Of a stretch of 64,000 nucleotides of DNA, positions 9,390 through 17,484 are shown one piece after another. The position numbers were made by a program, and so were the translations under genes. Source of the DNA: DASUKL01 sp036278755 (GTDB lineage: Bacteria; Chloroflexota; Limnocylindria; Limnocylindrales; CSP1-4); the NCBI GenBank assembly GCA_036278755.1, contig DASUKL010000114.1, forward strand, positions 34,014 through 98,013, written 5' to 3'. The notes under the pieces are model-generated. The model was not told where the DNA came from and searched no databases. It saw nothing but the letters and a program-made list of their open reading frames with translations. Position 1 is the stretch's first letter; each line of letters opens with the position of its first letter.

Positions 9390-9395
9390 AGGCTA
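9390..9395 (-). promoter_or_regulatory. Predicted -10 element of leaderless comM transcript
   Basis: TAGCCT on the minus strand is followed by six bases and then the comM ATG. Together with the absence of a ribosome binding site this fits transcription starting at the start codon. The rest of the gap between the CpaE-like gene and comM (9384-9488) shows nothing else. Confidence 0.4.
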
Positions 9396-9488
9396 GCGGC
9401 CGACACTCCACACCGGCTCACCGCGCGATCGACGCCGCCTTCCCTCCCTGCTCCACTGAGCCGCGGCGGGCGTCTCGGGGAACGCCGC

Positions 9489-10691
9489 TCAGGTGCGGGC
9501 CGGGACCCCGCTGGCGGCAGCCACGAGGCGCGAGGCCGGGGCCGGGGCTGGGGCAGACTTATCGATGACCCGCACGAACTCCAGCACCGCCCGCCCGAGC
9601 ACGGTGTCTTGCTTGTCGACCATGAACGGATGGCCGCTGTTGAGGGCGCTGATGGCGCCCCGGTACTCGTTGACGATCTGATGGTCGATCTTCCGCCGCA
9701 GGGCGCCCTCGGCCGTCCGGGCCGTGATGCCGGTGAAGGCGTTGCTGCGGTTGAGGACGAGCTCCATCTTGTCGGGCGGCAGGCCCAGGTTGGCCATCGT
9801 CTCGAGGATCAGGCGCACGTTCTTGAGGCAGGACAGGTCGGCGGTCATGACGACGAAGATTGTGTCCGCGGCGGTGATGACGTCGAGGCTGTTGTCGTCG
9901 AGGCGCTTGTCGATGTCGACGATGACGTAGTCGTACATATCGCGCAGGGTGGCCAGGATGCGGGCCATGTGATGGGACTCGGCGCTGACCAGGTCGGCCG
10001 TCTCCGGCGATGGGGGGGCCAGCAGCAGGTCGACCCCGGAATCGTGCTTGACGACGACGGAGCGGATGAGCTCCTGGTCGATCGAGGAAGCACTCACCAC
10101 GTCGACGATCGACTTGCGATCGAGGCCCAGGTCGAGGAACACGCGATGGTCGCCGAACTGGAGGTTGCCGTCGACGAGCACGACCCGTCGGCCCAGCTCC
10201 CGGTGGAGGGCGATGGCGGCGTTGATGGCCAGGGTCGTCGTGCCGACCCCGCCCTTGGCCCCGTAGTAGGCCTGGACCCGGCCCAGGGGCGGTCGGCCGA
10301 CGAGCTGCTCGCGGGGCGCGAAACGGGCCAGGAGGGCCTTGATGCGGGCCAGCAGCTCGGCCGGGTGGAAGGGCTTGACCTGGAGGTCGTCGGCCCCCGC
10401 CCGGAGGCCCTTCACCTTCTGCGTGGCGTCGGTGTCGGCGGTCAGGAGGATGATCGGCACGTGGCCCCCCCCGACCTCGCCGGCCCGGATGCGGCTGGTC
10501 AGCCCCAGGCCGTCGATCTTGGGCAGGAGGATGTCGACCAGGAGGAGGTCCGGCGCATCCGACTCGAAGCGGCTCAGCCCTTCCTCGCCATCGGTCGCGA
10601 GGCTGACCTCGTAGCCTTCCTGGCGCAGGGTATAGGTCAGCAAGCGCTGGATGTTGGGGTCGTCGTCGACGACGAGGATCCTGCCGGGCAT
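9489..10691 (-). CDS. CpaE/TadZ-like protein: receiver domain fused to MinD-type ATPase
   Basis: Protein of 400 residues. The N-terminal response-regulator receiver (1-120) is complete: acidic DDD at 9-11, phospho-acceptor D53 (LLLVDILLP), T84 and K106 (QVKPF). The C-terminal ParA/MinD ATPase has the deviant P-loop KGGVGTTT (146-153), switch VVLVDGNLQFGD and DYVIVDIDK. This architecture is that of CpaE/TadZ, which positions Tad/Flp pilus secretion machinery at the pole. ATG 10691 was chosen because AGGGGAA precedes it at proper spacing; the frame runs 22 codons further. No tad genes lie beside it. A second, diverged copy sits at 60515-61663. Confidence 0.88.
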   Translation of the reverse strand: MPGRILVVDDDPNIQRLLTYTLRQEGYEVSLATDGEEGLSRFESDAPDLLLVDILLPKIDGLGLTSRIRAGEVGGGHVPIILLTADTDATQKVKGLRAGADDLQVKPFHPAELLARIKALLARFAPREQLVGRPPLGRVQAYYGAKGGVGTTTLAINAAIALHRELGRRVVLVDGNLQFGDHRVFLDLGLDRKSIVDVVSASSIDQELIRSVVVKHDSGVDLLLAPPSPETADLVSAESHHMARILATLRDMYDYVIVDIDKRLDDNSLDVITAADTIFVVMTADLSCLKNVRLILETMANLGLPPDKMELVLNRSNAFTGITARTAEGALRRKIDHQIVNEYRGAISALNSGHPFMVDKQDTVLGRAVLEFVRVIDKSAPAPAPASRLVAAASGVPART

Positions 10692-10812
10692 CGTTCCCCT
10701 TCGCTGGGTCGGCACTCGGTCGAGGGCTGTCCGGTCGACCGCGGTGCGGTGTCGCACCGATGATACCGCGGCCTTCGCGCCGCGCCGACCCCCCTCCGAA
10801 GTACCGGTCGCC

Positions 10813-11700
10813 CTAGCCCTCCTGGGCTGGCGCCATACCCTTGTCCACGAAGCCGCCGATGCCGCTCAGGAGGTTGGTGAACTCGAGGGGGATGACGAAC
10901 TTGGTGGCCGGTCCGGCGCCCAGCTGCTTGAGGGCTTCCAGGTACTGGAGGGCCATCGTCTTGTCGTCGACGCCCTTGGCCGCGTTGAAGATGCGCTCGA
11001 GGGCCTGGCTGAAGCCTTCGGCATTGAGGATCGCCGCCTGGCGCTGGCCCTCGGCCCGCAGGATGGCGGCCTGCTTCTCGCCCTCGGCGACGTTGATGTT
11101 GGCCTGCCGGGCACCCTCCGACTCGGTGATCACCGCCCGCCGCGTCCGCTCGGCCGAGAGCTGGCGGTTCATCGCCTCCTGGACCTCCCGGGGCGGCACG
11201 ATCTCGCGGATCTCGACGGTCGTGATCTTGCCGCCCCAGCGCTCGGTCTGCTCGTCCAGCCGGGCCCGCAGGACCTCGTTGATCTGATCGCGCTTGGACA
11301 GGACGTCGTCGAGCGGGATGTCGCCGATGACCGCCCGGAGGGTGGTCGTGGCGATGCCCTGCAGGGCGCCGGCGAAGTTGACCACGTTGACCACGCTCTT
11401 GAGCGGATCGGCGATACGCCAGTAGATGAGGAAGTCGATGTTGATGGGGGCGTTGTCCTTGGTGATCGCCGTCTGTGAGGGGACCTCGATGAACTGCTCG
11501 CGGAGGTCCACACGCATGGGCCGGTCGACGATCGGCACGATGAGGTTGACCCCGGGGCCCCGGACGAGGCCCTCGTTGGTCCGACCCAGCCGGAAGATGA
11601 CCAGCTGCTGATATTGCTGGACCACGCGGATCGCGAGGTACAGGAAGATGAGGACGAAGACGATGATGACGGCGACGATGCCGGTGCCGACGGGACCCAT
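10813..11700 (-). CDS. SPFH/Band 7 (stomatin/slipin) membrane protein
   Basis: Membrane-anchored scaffold of 295 residues. One N-terminal transmembrane helix (about 7-26) is followed by the SPFH domain (QYQQLVIFRLGR, GPGVNLIVPIVDR, DFLIYWRIADP) and a long Ala/Glu/Gln coiled coil (about 185-245, with EGARQANINVAEGEKQAAIL). This is the usual layout of bacterial stomatins that organise membrane microdomains. GGAGG precedes the ATG. It lies just downstream of an NfeD-type protease gene, the classic genomic partner, and the two are likely co-transcribed. Confidence 0.95.
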   Translation of the reverse strand: MGPVGTGIVAVIIVFVLIFLYLAIRVVQQYQQLVIFRLGRTNEGLVRGPGVNLIVPIVDRPMRVDLREQFIEVPSQTAITKDNAPINIDFLIYWRIADPLKSVVNVVNFAGALQGIATTTLRAVIGDIPLDDVLSKRDQINEVLRARLDEQTERWGGKITTVEIREIVPPREVQEAMNRQLSAERTRRAVITESEGARQANINVAEGEKQAAILRAEGQRQAAILNAEGFSQALERIFNAAKGVDDKTMALQYLEALKQLGAGPATKFVIPLEFTNLLSGIGGFVDKGMAPAQEG

Positions 11701-11757
11701 GGGGCGACCTCCCTCTGCTGCATGGCCGGTACCCGCCGGGGGGCGGGGGCCGGCTGG

Positions 11758-13128
11758 TCAGGCCGTCCGGGCCTGCGGTCCGGCCGACGGATCGACGGCC
11801 GGCTCGACGATAAGCGTGAGGCCATCCTGGCGGACGACCCGGACCTGGGCTCCCCGTGGGAGCGGACGCTCGTCGGCGGTCCGCGCCGACCATTCCTCGC
11901 CCCCCAGATAGACCGACCCGAGCGGCCCCAGCGGCCGCCGGACCTCGCCCAGGCTGCCCGGGCGGAGGGCCGTGCCCACCGTGCCGGCCGTGCCCCGCAG
12001 GCCATGGCTGCGCGCGGCGACCGCGGCGATGAGGGCGGCGAAGCCGAGACCCAGGGCCAGGACGACCCCGAGCACCGGCAGGGCCACCCCGACGTCAGGG
12101 GCGGCGGGGTTGGATGGAGCGGTGTAGAGGGCCGCCCCGCCGAGGGCGATGGCCACCACCCCGCCCACGGTCAGCAGGCCGTGGCTGGTGACCCACAGCT
12201 CGGCCATGAAGAGCAGCAGGCCCAAGGCGATGAGCAGCAGGCCGGCCACATTGAGGGGCAGGCTGCCGAAGCCGATGAAGGCCAGCAGGATGGCGATGCC
12301 GCCCAGGATGCCGGTCACGAAGTTGGGATGGACGACCTCGAAGAGGAGGCCGTAGAAGCCGACCGTGAAGAGCAGGAAGGCGATGTTCGGATCGGCCAGC
12401 AGGTGGAGGAAGCCCTGCAACGGGTTCAGCTCGATCCGATCCACCTGCGCCCCGGCCAGCTGGAGGATGACGGGCTCCTTGGCCACGCTGACGGTCCGGC
12501 CGTCGGCAAAGGCGAGGACCTCGCCGAGCGAGGCGGCGAGGCCGTCGACGACCTTCAGGCTGACCGCCTGCTGGGCGCTCGCCGAGGCGGCGTCCTTGAC
12601 CGCCGAGACGGCCCAGTCGACGTTGCGGCCGCGTTCCTCGGCGATGCTGGTGATCTTGGCCACCGCGTCGTTAAGGACCTTCTGGCCCTCGGTGCCGGTG
12701 ATCGTGCCGCCGCTCTGATCCACCGGCGAAGCGGCGCCGATGTTCGTGCCGGGGGCCATGAGGGCCAGGTTCGCGGCCAGGGTGATGAATGTCCCGGCGC
12801 TCGCCGCGTGGCCCCCGGCCGGGGCGACCCAGACGATGACCGGGACCTTCGAGGAGAGGATCGAGCCCACGATGTCCTGCATCGAGTCGAGCGACCCGCC
12901 GGGCGTATCGAGCTCGATGATGGCCGCCGCATCGCCCCGTTCCGCGGCCGTCGCCAGCCCGCCCTCGATGTAGGTGGCCATGACCTGGTCGACGATGCCG
13001 GTCGTGGGCAGGAGGGCCACGGTCGGACTGGCGGCCCGGGCCCCCGAGGTCAGGAGGGTGACCGCCAGGCCGCCCAGCAGGCAGGCCGCGGCGATGCGTC
13101 CGATGACATCGACGGGGTGGCTGCGCAT
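11758..13128 (-). CDS. NfeD-type membrane serine protease (ClpP-like, stomatin operon partner)
   Basis: Protein of 456 residues: signal peptide (about 8-35), a ClpP-class serine protease domain (about 40-230) with TPGGSLDSMQDI, nucleophile Ser in HAASAGTFI and a candidate catalytic Lys in GQKVLNDAVAK, then four or five transmembrane helices (about 270-395) and a C-terminal NfeD OB-fold domain. Full-length NfeD proteases of this type cleave stomatin C-termini, which agrees with the adjacent SPFH gene. The start is uncertain. ATG 13128 has AGGGAG about ten bases upstream. An alternative ATG at 13155 overlaps the tyrA stop (ATGA) but would place eight polar residues before the signal peptide. 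Confidence 0.93.
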   Translation of the reverse strand: MRSHPVDVIGRIAAACLLGGLAVTLLTSGARAASPTVALLPTTGIVDQVMATYIEGGLATAAERGDAAAIIELDTPGGSLDSMQDIVGSILSSKVPVIVWVAPAGGHAASAGTFITLAANLALMAPGTNIGAASPVDQSGGTITGTEGQKVLNDAVAKITSIAEERGRNVDWAVSAVKDAASASAQQAVSLKVVDGLAASLGEVLAFADGRTVSVAKEPVILQLAGAQVDRIELNPLQGFLHLLADPNIAFLLFTVGFYGLLFEVVHPNFVTGILGGIAILLAFIGFGSLPLNVAGLLLIALGLLLFMAELWVTSHGLLTVGGVVAIALGGAALYTAPSNPAAPDVGVALPVLGVVLALGLGFAALIAAVAARSHGLRGTAGTVGTALRPGSLGEVRRPLGPLGSVYLGGEEWSARTADERPLPRGAQVRVVRQDGLTLIVEPAVDPSAGPQARTA

Positions 13129-13151
13129 CGTGCTCACGCTCCCTTGTCGGG

Positions 13152-14042
13152 TCATGGTAGCCGAAGCTCGGCGAGCAGCCGCTGACGCACCGCGGCCAGG
13201 CGCCGTTCGAGCCGCTCCACCTGCTCCCCGGCCGCGGGGGAGTCCAGACCAGCCGCCGCAGGAGCCAGGGCCTCGAGCTCGGTCGCCCAGCCCTCGAGGA
13301 CCGCGACGAGGCGGCGTAGCTCGCTCGCCAGGGGCCCAGCGTTGGTGGCCACGATGCCTGCTCCCAGGGCTGGGTCGCCCCGTGCCAGGCGGGTGCTGCT
13401 GGCGAAGCCCTGGGCCGCCAGGCCGCGCGCCGCCGACCAATCGAGAGCCGTGGTGGCGGTCTCGGCCAGGGCCGCGCTGACGACCAGCGGCAGGTGGCTG
13501 ATGAGGGCCACGGCGCGGTCGTGGAGGTCAGGGTCGTCCAAGCGGACGGGACGGGCCCCGCAGCCGCGGGCCAGAGCTCGCACCCGGGCCAGGTCGCCCG
13601 GTCGCGCCGAACGACCAGCGACGAAGACCCACGGTCGGCCGGCGAGGAGGTCCGCGCTCGACGCGCCGAAGCCCGCCTGCTCGCGGCCGCTCAGGGGATG
13701 ACCGCCCACGAACCGCAGGCCGGCCACAGCTTCGGCCCGGGCCAGGATGGCCACCTTGGTGCTCGACACGTCGGTGAGGGTGACCCGGCGGCTGGCCACG
13801 AGCGGGCCCAGGGCATCCACGAGATCGAGGTTGGCCAGCGGGGGCGCGGCGAGGACGACGAGGTCGGCGGCCTCCACGGCGGACCTCGCGTCGGGCAGGG
13901 GTCGCACGAGACCGGCCCGCGCGGCGCTGCGCAGGGCCGCCGCATCGGGGTCCCAGGCGCTGACCGGCCAATCCCGCCGCTGGGCCACGGCTCGGGCGAT
14001 CGAGCCGCCGATGAGACCGAGGCCGACGATCGCCACCCGCAC
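13152..14042 (-). CDS. tyrA: Prephenate/arogenate dehydrogenase
   Basis: Oxidative decarboxylation step of tyrosine biosynthesis. The 296-residue protein begins with the NAD(P)-binding GLGLIGGS motif and continues with VSSTK, FVGGHPLSG and a helical dimerisation domain with HLPLVVSAAL, matching the TyrA family without an added chorismate mutase or ACT domain. The GTG start at 14042 is preceded by TAGACT six bases upstream and has no Shine-Dalgarno, so a leaderless message is likely. It is divergent from the response-regulator gene at 14171 and overlaps the possible early start of the NfeD protease gene. Confidence 0.93.
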   Translation of the reverse strand: MRVAIVGLGLIGGSIARAVAQRRDWPVSAWDPDAAALRSAARAGLVRPLPDARSAVEAADLVVLAAPPLANLDLVDALGPLVASRRVTLTDVSSTKVAILARAEAVAGLRFVGGHPLSGREQAGFGASSADLLAGRPWVFVAGRSARPGDLARVRALARGCGARPVRLDDPDLHDRAVALISHLPLVVSAALAETATTALDWSAARGLAAQGFASSTRLARGDPALGAGIVATNAGPLASELRRLVAVLEGWATELEALAPAAAGLDSPAAGEQVERLERRLAAVRQRLLAELRLP

Positions 14043-14048
14043 CCCGGC

Positions 14049-14054
14049 AGTCTA
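14049..14054 (-). promoter_or_regulatory. Predicted -10 element of leaderless tyrA transcript
   Basis: TAGACT on the minus strand, then six bases, then the GTG of tyrA. It lies in the 128-bp divergent region shared with the response-regulator gene. Confidence 0.4.
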
Positions 14055-14170
14055 GCCGGCGCCCGGCGCCCGGCGGCCTCGACCGCGGACCCGGTGCTAC
14101 CATCGCCCGGCGCTCATCCCGAACCCCCCAGGCGGGATCAGCCCCGGTGCTGGGCGACAAGAGGGGAACC

Positions 14171-14854
14171 ATGCCCACACGCCTGCCTGCCGTCATCCAT
14201 GTGCTGCTCGTCGACGACCAGCAGCTCCTGACCGATGCCCTGGCCCGGCTCCTCGAGCTCGAGGCCGACGTGGCCGTGGTGGGCGTGGCGGCCTCGCTGG
14301 CCGCGCTGCGCCAGCTGGAGGTGCCCCGCGTCGAGGTCGTCCTCATGGACTACCGGCTCCCCGACGGCACGGGGGCCGAGGGCACACGCATCGTCCGCTC
14401 GCGCTGGCGCAGCGCCCGGGTGATCATGCTCACCGCCATCACCGATGACGAGACGATCCTCGAATCGATCCAGGCCGGGGCCGATGGCTACCTCACCAAG
14501 GACCGCGCCGCCGAGGACGTGGTGGCTGCCGTGCGCGCCGCCCGGGCCGGCGAGATCCTGCTGCCGCGGCCGGTCGTCCTGGATATCGCCGAACGGGTCG
14601 CCGCCGCCCGCGGGGAGGCCGTCGCCCGGCGGCGGCCGGCGGAGACCTTGACGCCCCGCGAGCTGGAGGTGCTGCGGGCCCTCGTCGAAGGCACCTCCTC
14701 ACGCGAGATCTGCGCCCGCCTCTTCATCTCGACCAACACGTTGCGGACCCACACCCAGAACATCATCGGCAAGCTGCAGGTCCACTCCAAGCTCGAGGCC
14801 GTGGCCTACGCCCTGCGCACGGGCCTGATCGAGCCGCCCCGTCCAGAGCCCTAG
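14171..14854 (+). CDS. NarL/FixJ-type response regulator
   Basis: Two-component transcription regulator of 227 residues. The receiver domain (8-125) has DD at 15-16, phospho-acceptor D60 (VVLMDYRLP), the Thr/Ala pair in MLTAITDD and Lys in YLTKD. The C-terminal LuxR-type helix-turn-helix (about 160-220) reads LTPRELEVLRAL...TSSREICARLFISTNTLRTH. ATG 14171 is preceded by AGAGGGGAA. It is the only rightward gene among leftward neighbours and no histidine kinase is adjacent, so it is an orphan here. Its last four bases overlap the zinc-ribbon gene tail to tail. Confidence 0.95.
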   Translation: MPTRLPAVIHVLLVDDQQLLTDALARLLELEADVAVVGVAASLAALRQLEVPRVEVVLMDYRLPDGTGAEGTRIVRSRWRSARVIMLTAITDDETILESIQAGADGYLTKDRAAEDVVAAVRAARAGEILLPRPVVLDIAERVAAARGEAVARRRPAETLTPRELEVLRALVEGTSSREICARLFISTNTLRTHTQNIIGKLQVHSKLEAVAYALRTGLIEPPRPEP

Positions 14855-15111
14855 CGGCCGCCGCCGTTCTCCGGACGGCGCCGCTCGCCGTCGCGCCGCT
14901 CCCCGTTCCGCCGCTCCGGTCCGGACTCGGGCGGGCCGGGGTCCTGGGCTGGATTGTGCCGCCGGTGGGCCACCCGCCGGGGCCCGGAGCGCCGGTCCGG
15001 CTCGAGGTAAGCGCCACAGCGCGGGCAGCGGCGCTCCTCCTCGAACAGGGCGGTGATCGGGGCGGTGGTGAAGATCTTCCGACCGCAGGTCCGACAGACG
15101 AGCGAGGGCAT
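14851..15111 (-). CDS. Small zinc-ribbon protein
   Basis: Eighty-six residues. The N-terminal half has two CxxC knuckles, CRTCG at 6-10 and CPRCGAYL about 20 residues later, separated by a short beta hairpin, consistent with a zinc ribbon. The C-terminal half is an Arg/Pro/Glu-rich disordered tail (for example ERRNGERRDGERRR) that would favour binding nucleic acid. No specific family is recognised; proteins like this are often annotated only as zinc-ribbon domain proteins. It converges on the response regulator gene with a 4-bp overlap. Confidence 0.7.
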   Translation of the reverse strand: MPSLVCRTCGRKIFTTAPITALFEEERRCPRCGAYLEPDRRSGPRRVAHRRHNPAQDPGPPESGPERRNGERRDGERRRPENGGGR

Positions 15112-15180
15112 GGCGGGCAGGGTGGCACATCTGCCCTGGCTGCGCCAGCCCGCGGTCCGCGAGGGCCGCGAGCGACGATC

Positions 15181-16101
15181 TCAGGCTCGACCGACCGTCC
15201 GGCGATGGTGGCGCGGCGAGCGCCCCCAGCGCCGCCCGCGATCGAGGGACCAGGCCGCCCCGGCCAGGGGCATGAGGAGCGCGCCGTATAGCAGGCCGTT
15301 GCCGCCGTCGTGCCCATCGCCGCCCGGGCCATGGTCGCCGCTGGACGAGCAGGGACGCGGCTCCGACGAGCCGTGCTGGTGACCCGGCGGGCCGTTGCCC
15401 GGGCAGGGCACCGGCGGGTGGCAGCCGCTGCCGCCAGGGCCGGGATCGGCGCCATCGTGATGGGACGAGCAGGTCGGGGTCGGCGTGCCGGTCGGCCTGG
15501 GCGTGGCCTCCGCGGTCGGGCTGACCGTCGGCCTGGGTGTTGGCGTCGCCTTCGGCGTCGGCTCGGGAGTCGGCGAAGGCGTGTGGTTCGGGGTCGCCTT
15601 CGGCGTCGGCTGGGGAGTCGGGCTGGCCGGGGGCTTGGACGTCGCGCTTGGCCGCGGCGTCGGGCTCGGCCGGTGGGTCGGGCTGCGGCTGGCCGTCGGT
15701 CGCGGGGTCGCCTTCGGGGGTGGCGGCGGGTTGGTGGTGCCCTGATCGGCGCCGGAGGTCGGTCGGGGCGTCGCGGAGGGGCTCCTCAGGGCCGCCGCCG
15801 TGGGCGTGGGCAGCGGGCCGGAGCTCGGGCTGGAAGCCGTGGCCACCAGGGTCGGCGAGGGACTCGGGCTGGGAGCCGCTCCTGGCGTCGGCGTCGGGGG
15901 GAAGGGCGTGGCGAGGGCGATGGTGGTCGGCGAGGGAGGGGTGAAGACGAAGGCGGGCGTCGCGCTGGGGCTGGGGCCGAAGGTGGCGGGCGGGCCGCTC
16001 AGGCGACCTCCGGCGACGGCCAGGACGGCGGCCACGATCGCGACGTTCAGCAGACCCAGCGCCAGCACCAGGCGGGCTCGTTGGCCCGCCGTGAGATTCA
16101 C
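15181..16101 (-). CDS. Pro/Thr/Ser-rich envelope protein with two membrane segments
   Basis: Predicted 306 residues from GTG 16101 (GGGGAG upstream). A basic N-terminus and hydrophobic helix (about 9-31) are followed by about 170 residues made almost only of Pro, Thr, Ser and Ala, with PTPRPT-like repetition and many Lys-Ala-Thr-Pro units, then a Gly/His/Cys segment and a second hydrophobic helix (about 265-282) before a basic tail. This suggests a wall-spanning stalk fixed at both ends. The low-complexity part is coded by imperfect repeats of GTCGGC-type units (plus-strand view), so its length probably varies between strains. No catalytic domain is present and the function is unknown. Confidence 0.65.
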   Translation of the reverse strand: MNLTAGQRARLVLALGLLNVAIVAAVLAVAGGRLSGPPATFGPSPSATPAFVFTPPSPTTIALATPFPPTPTPGAAPSPSPSPTLVATASSPSSGPLPTPTAAALRSPSATPRPTSGADQGTTNPPPPPKATPRPTASRSPTHRPSPTPRPSATSKPPASPTPQPTPKATPNHTPSPTPEPTPKATPTPRPTVSPTAEATPRPTGTPTPTCSSHHDGADPGPGGSGCHPPVPCPGNGPPGHQHGSSEPRPCSSSGDHGPGGDGHDGGNGLLYGALLMPLAGAAWSLDRGRRWGRSPRHHRRTVGRA

Positions 16102-16163
16102 GGTCGATGGCTCCCCGTCTAACGCGACGCCCCCTCGGAGTGCGGGCTGGGCCGCTCGGGGTG

Positions 16164-16175
16164 GATGGTACCATC
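16164..16175. promoter_or_regulatory. 12-bp perfect palindrome GATGGTACCATC
   Basis: A perfect 12-bp palindrome lies in the 132-bp gap between thpR and the Pro/Thr-rich protein gene, about 60 bases upstream of the latter's start. It could be an operator for that gene. No regulator is adjacent and no further copy was seen in the window. The rest of the gap shows nothing. Confidence 0.3.
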
Positions 16176-16233
16176 GGCGCCCCCCGGGTCACCCATCCGG
16201 ACCGCCTCCCACGGTGACGCGAGGCACCGCCGA

Positions 16234-16857
16234 TCAGCCCGGCAGGCCCTCGGCGATCGCTTCGCTTCCGGCCGCGACGCGGTCCCCGAGCCGCCCCGTC
16301 CAGAGCGAGACATAGCGGGGCGCCGCGGCGTCCAGGTGGCTGCGGTAGAGCCGCAGGCGGTCCACCCGCCAGCCGATCACGGGGCCGTCGTCCACGACCG
16401 TCTCGAGCCACTGCGGCAGATCAGCCGGGGCGCGCCGGGCGACCGTGAGGTGGACCCGCACCGCTCCCGCCGGCCGGCCCGGGTCGACCAGGGCCAGGGG
16501 CGCCACCGCAGCCTCCACCGCTCGGGCCAGCGAGACCACCTGGGCCGTGCCCTCCGGATCGAGGCCCAGCCAGCAGACGCGCGGCCGGGCCGCTGCGCGG
16601 CCGAAGGCGCCGCTCCCGCTGAGCCGGACGTCGAAGGGGTCGCGGGTCGCCGCGAGGCGGGTCAGGGCGGCCCGGATGTCCGGCACGCGCTCGGGCGGCT
16701 GCTGGCCCAGGAAACGGAGTGTCAGGTGCAGCCGCTCGGGCGGCACCCAGTGAGCCTCGGGGCGGCGATCACGCAGGCCCGCGAGCCGCTCCTCGAGGGT
16801 AGCCAGCGCCGGTCCCGGCAGGGGTGCGGCGACGAACAGGCGCCATCCGCGGTTCAT
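16234..16857 (-). CDS. thpR: RNA 2',3'-cyclic phosphodiesterase (LigT/ThpR)
   Basis: 2H-phosphoesterase superfamily enzyme of 207 residues that hydrolyses 2',3'-cyclic phosphate RNA ends. Both catalytic HxTx motifs are present: HLTLRFLG near residue 44 and HLTVARR near residue 135. The start ATG at 16857 overlaps the stop of the pyrophosphatase gene (ATGA), so the two are translationally coupled. The length matches the family norm (about 180-200). Confidence 0.92.
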   Translation of the reverse strand: MNRGWRLFVAAPLPGPALATLEERLAGLRDRRPEAHWVPPERLHLTLRFLGQQPPERVPDIRAALTRLAATRDPFDVRLSGSGAFGRAAARPRVCWLGLDPEGTAQVVSLARAVEAAVAPLALVDPGRPAGAVRVHLTVARRAPADLPQWLETVVDDGPVIGWRVDRLRLYRSHLDAAAPRYVSLWTGRLGDRVAAGSEAIAEGLPG

Positions 16858-17387
16858 CCGGGCTGGCCGCCCTCGGCCTCGCCGCGGGCGCGGGCCGCGT
16901 CGGCCTCCAGGATCGCGTGGGCCGCTGCCGCGTCGCGCCAGCCGACCATCTCGACGGTCTTGTCCTCGAGCAGCTTGTAGGTATTGAAGAAGTGCTCGAT
17001 CTCGACCAGCCGGTGGGGCCGCACCTGGCGCAGCCGCCGCACGTGCGCCTGATGGGGGTCGCCCACGGCCACGCAGAGGACCTTGAAGTCGGGGCCGTGC
17101 TCGTCGCGCATCTCCAGCCCGCCGATCGGCCGGCCCCAGACGTGGCAGCCGGGGAAGGTCGGCTCATCGATGAGGAGGAGCGCGTCGGTGTGATCGAGAT
17201 CCTCGGCCCGCGTGCCCACGACGAAGCCGTAGTCGAAGTTGTAGTAGACGGCCGAGGACAGGACGCGGTCGAGGCGGAAGACGCCGCTGCGCTCGTCGTA
17301 CTCGTACTTGTTCCGCGAGCCACGCGGGATCTCGATGACGACCTCGACGATGTCGGGGAAGCGCCCTTCGTAGGTAGCCGGTGGCAT
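16854..17387 (-). CDS. ppa: Inorganic pyrophosphatase, family I
   Basis: Hydrolyses pyrophosphate and pulls biosynthetic reactions forward. The 177-residue protein keeps the metal and substrate residues of soluble family I enzymes: EIPRGSRNKYEYD, VYYNFDYGFV, the acidic DLDHTD run equivalent to DGDPLD, a D-F-K pair and Y-K in FFNTYKLLED. The middle of the signature is unusual (His-Thr where Pro-Leu is normal). ATG 17387 has GGAGG upstream. It is followed immediately by thpR and preceded by the DUF4129-like membrane protein gene. Confidence 0.95.
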   Translation of the reverse strand: MPPATYEGRFPDIVEVVIEIPRGSRNKYEYDERSGVFRLDRVLSSAVYYNFDYGFVVGTRAEDLDHTDALLLIDEPTFPGCHVWGRPIGGLEMRDEHGPDFKVLCVAVGDPHQAHVRRLRQVRPHRLVEIEHFFNTYKLLEDKTVEMVGWRDAAAAHAILEADAARARGEAEGGQPG

Positions 17388-17484
17388 GTCGTCCTCCGCC
17401 TGCTGCGGGCCGCCCGGTGGCGCGCCCGCCGATCGATCACCCCGCTGCCGTGGCCCGGAGGCCGGGTTCGAGGTCCCTCCGAGG

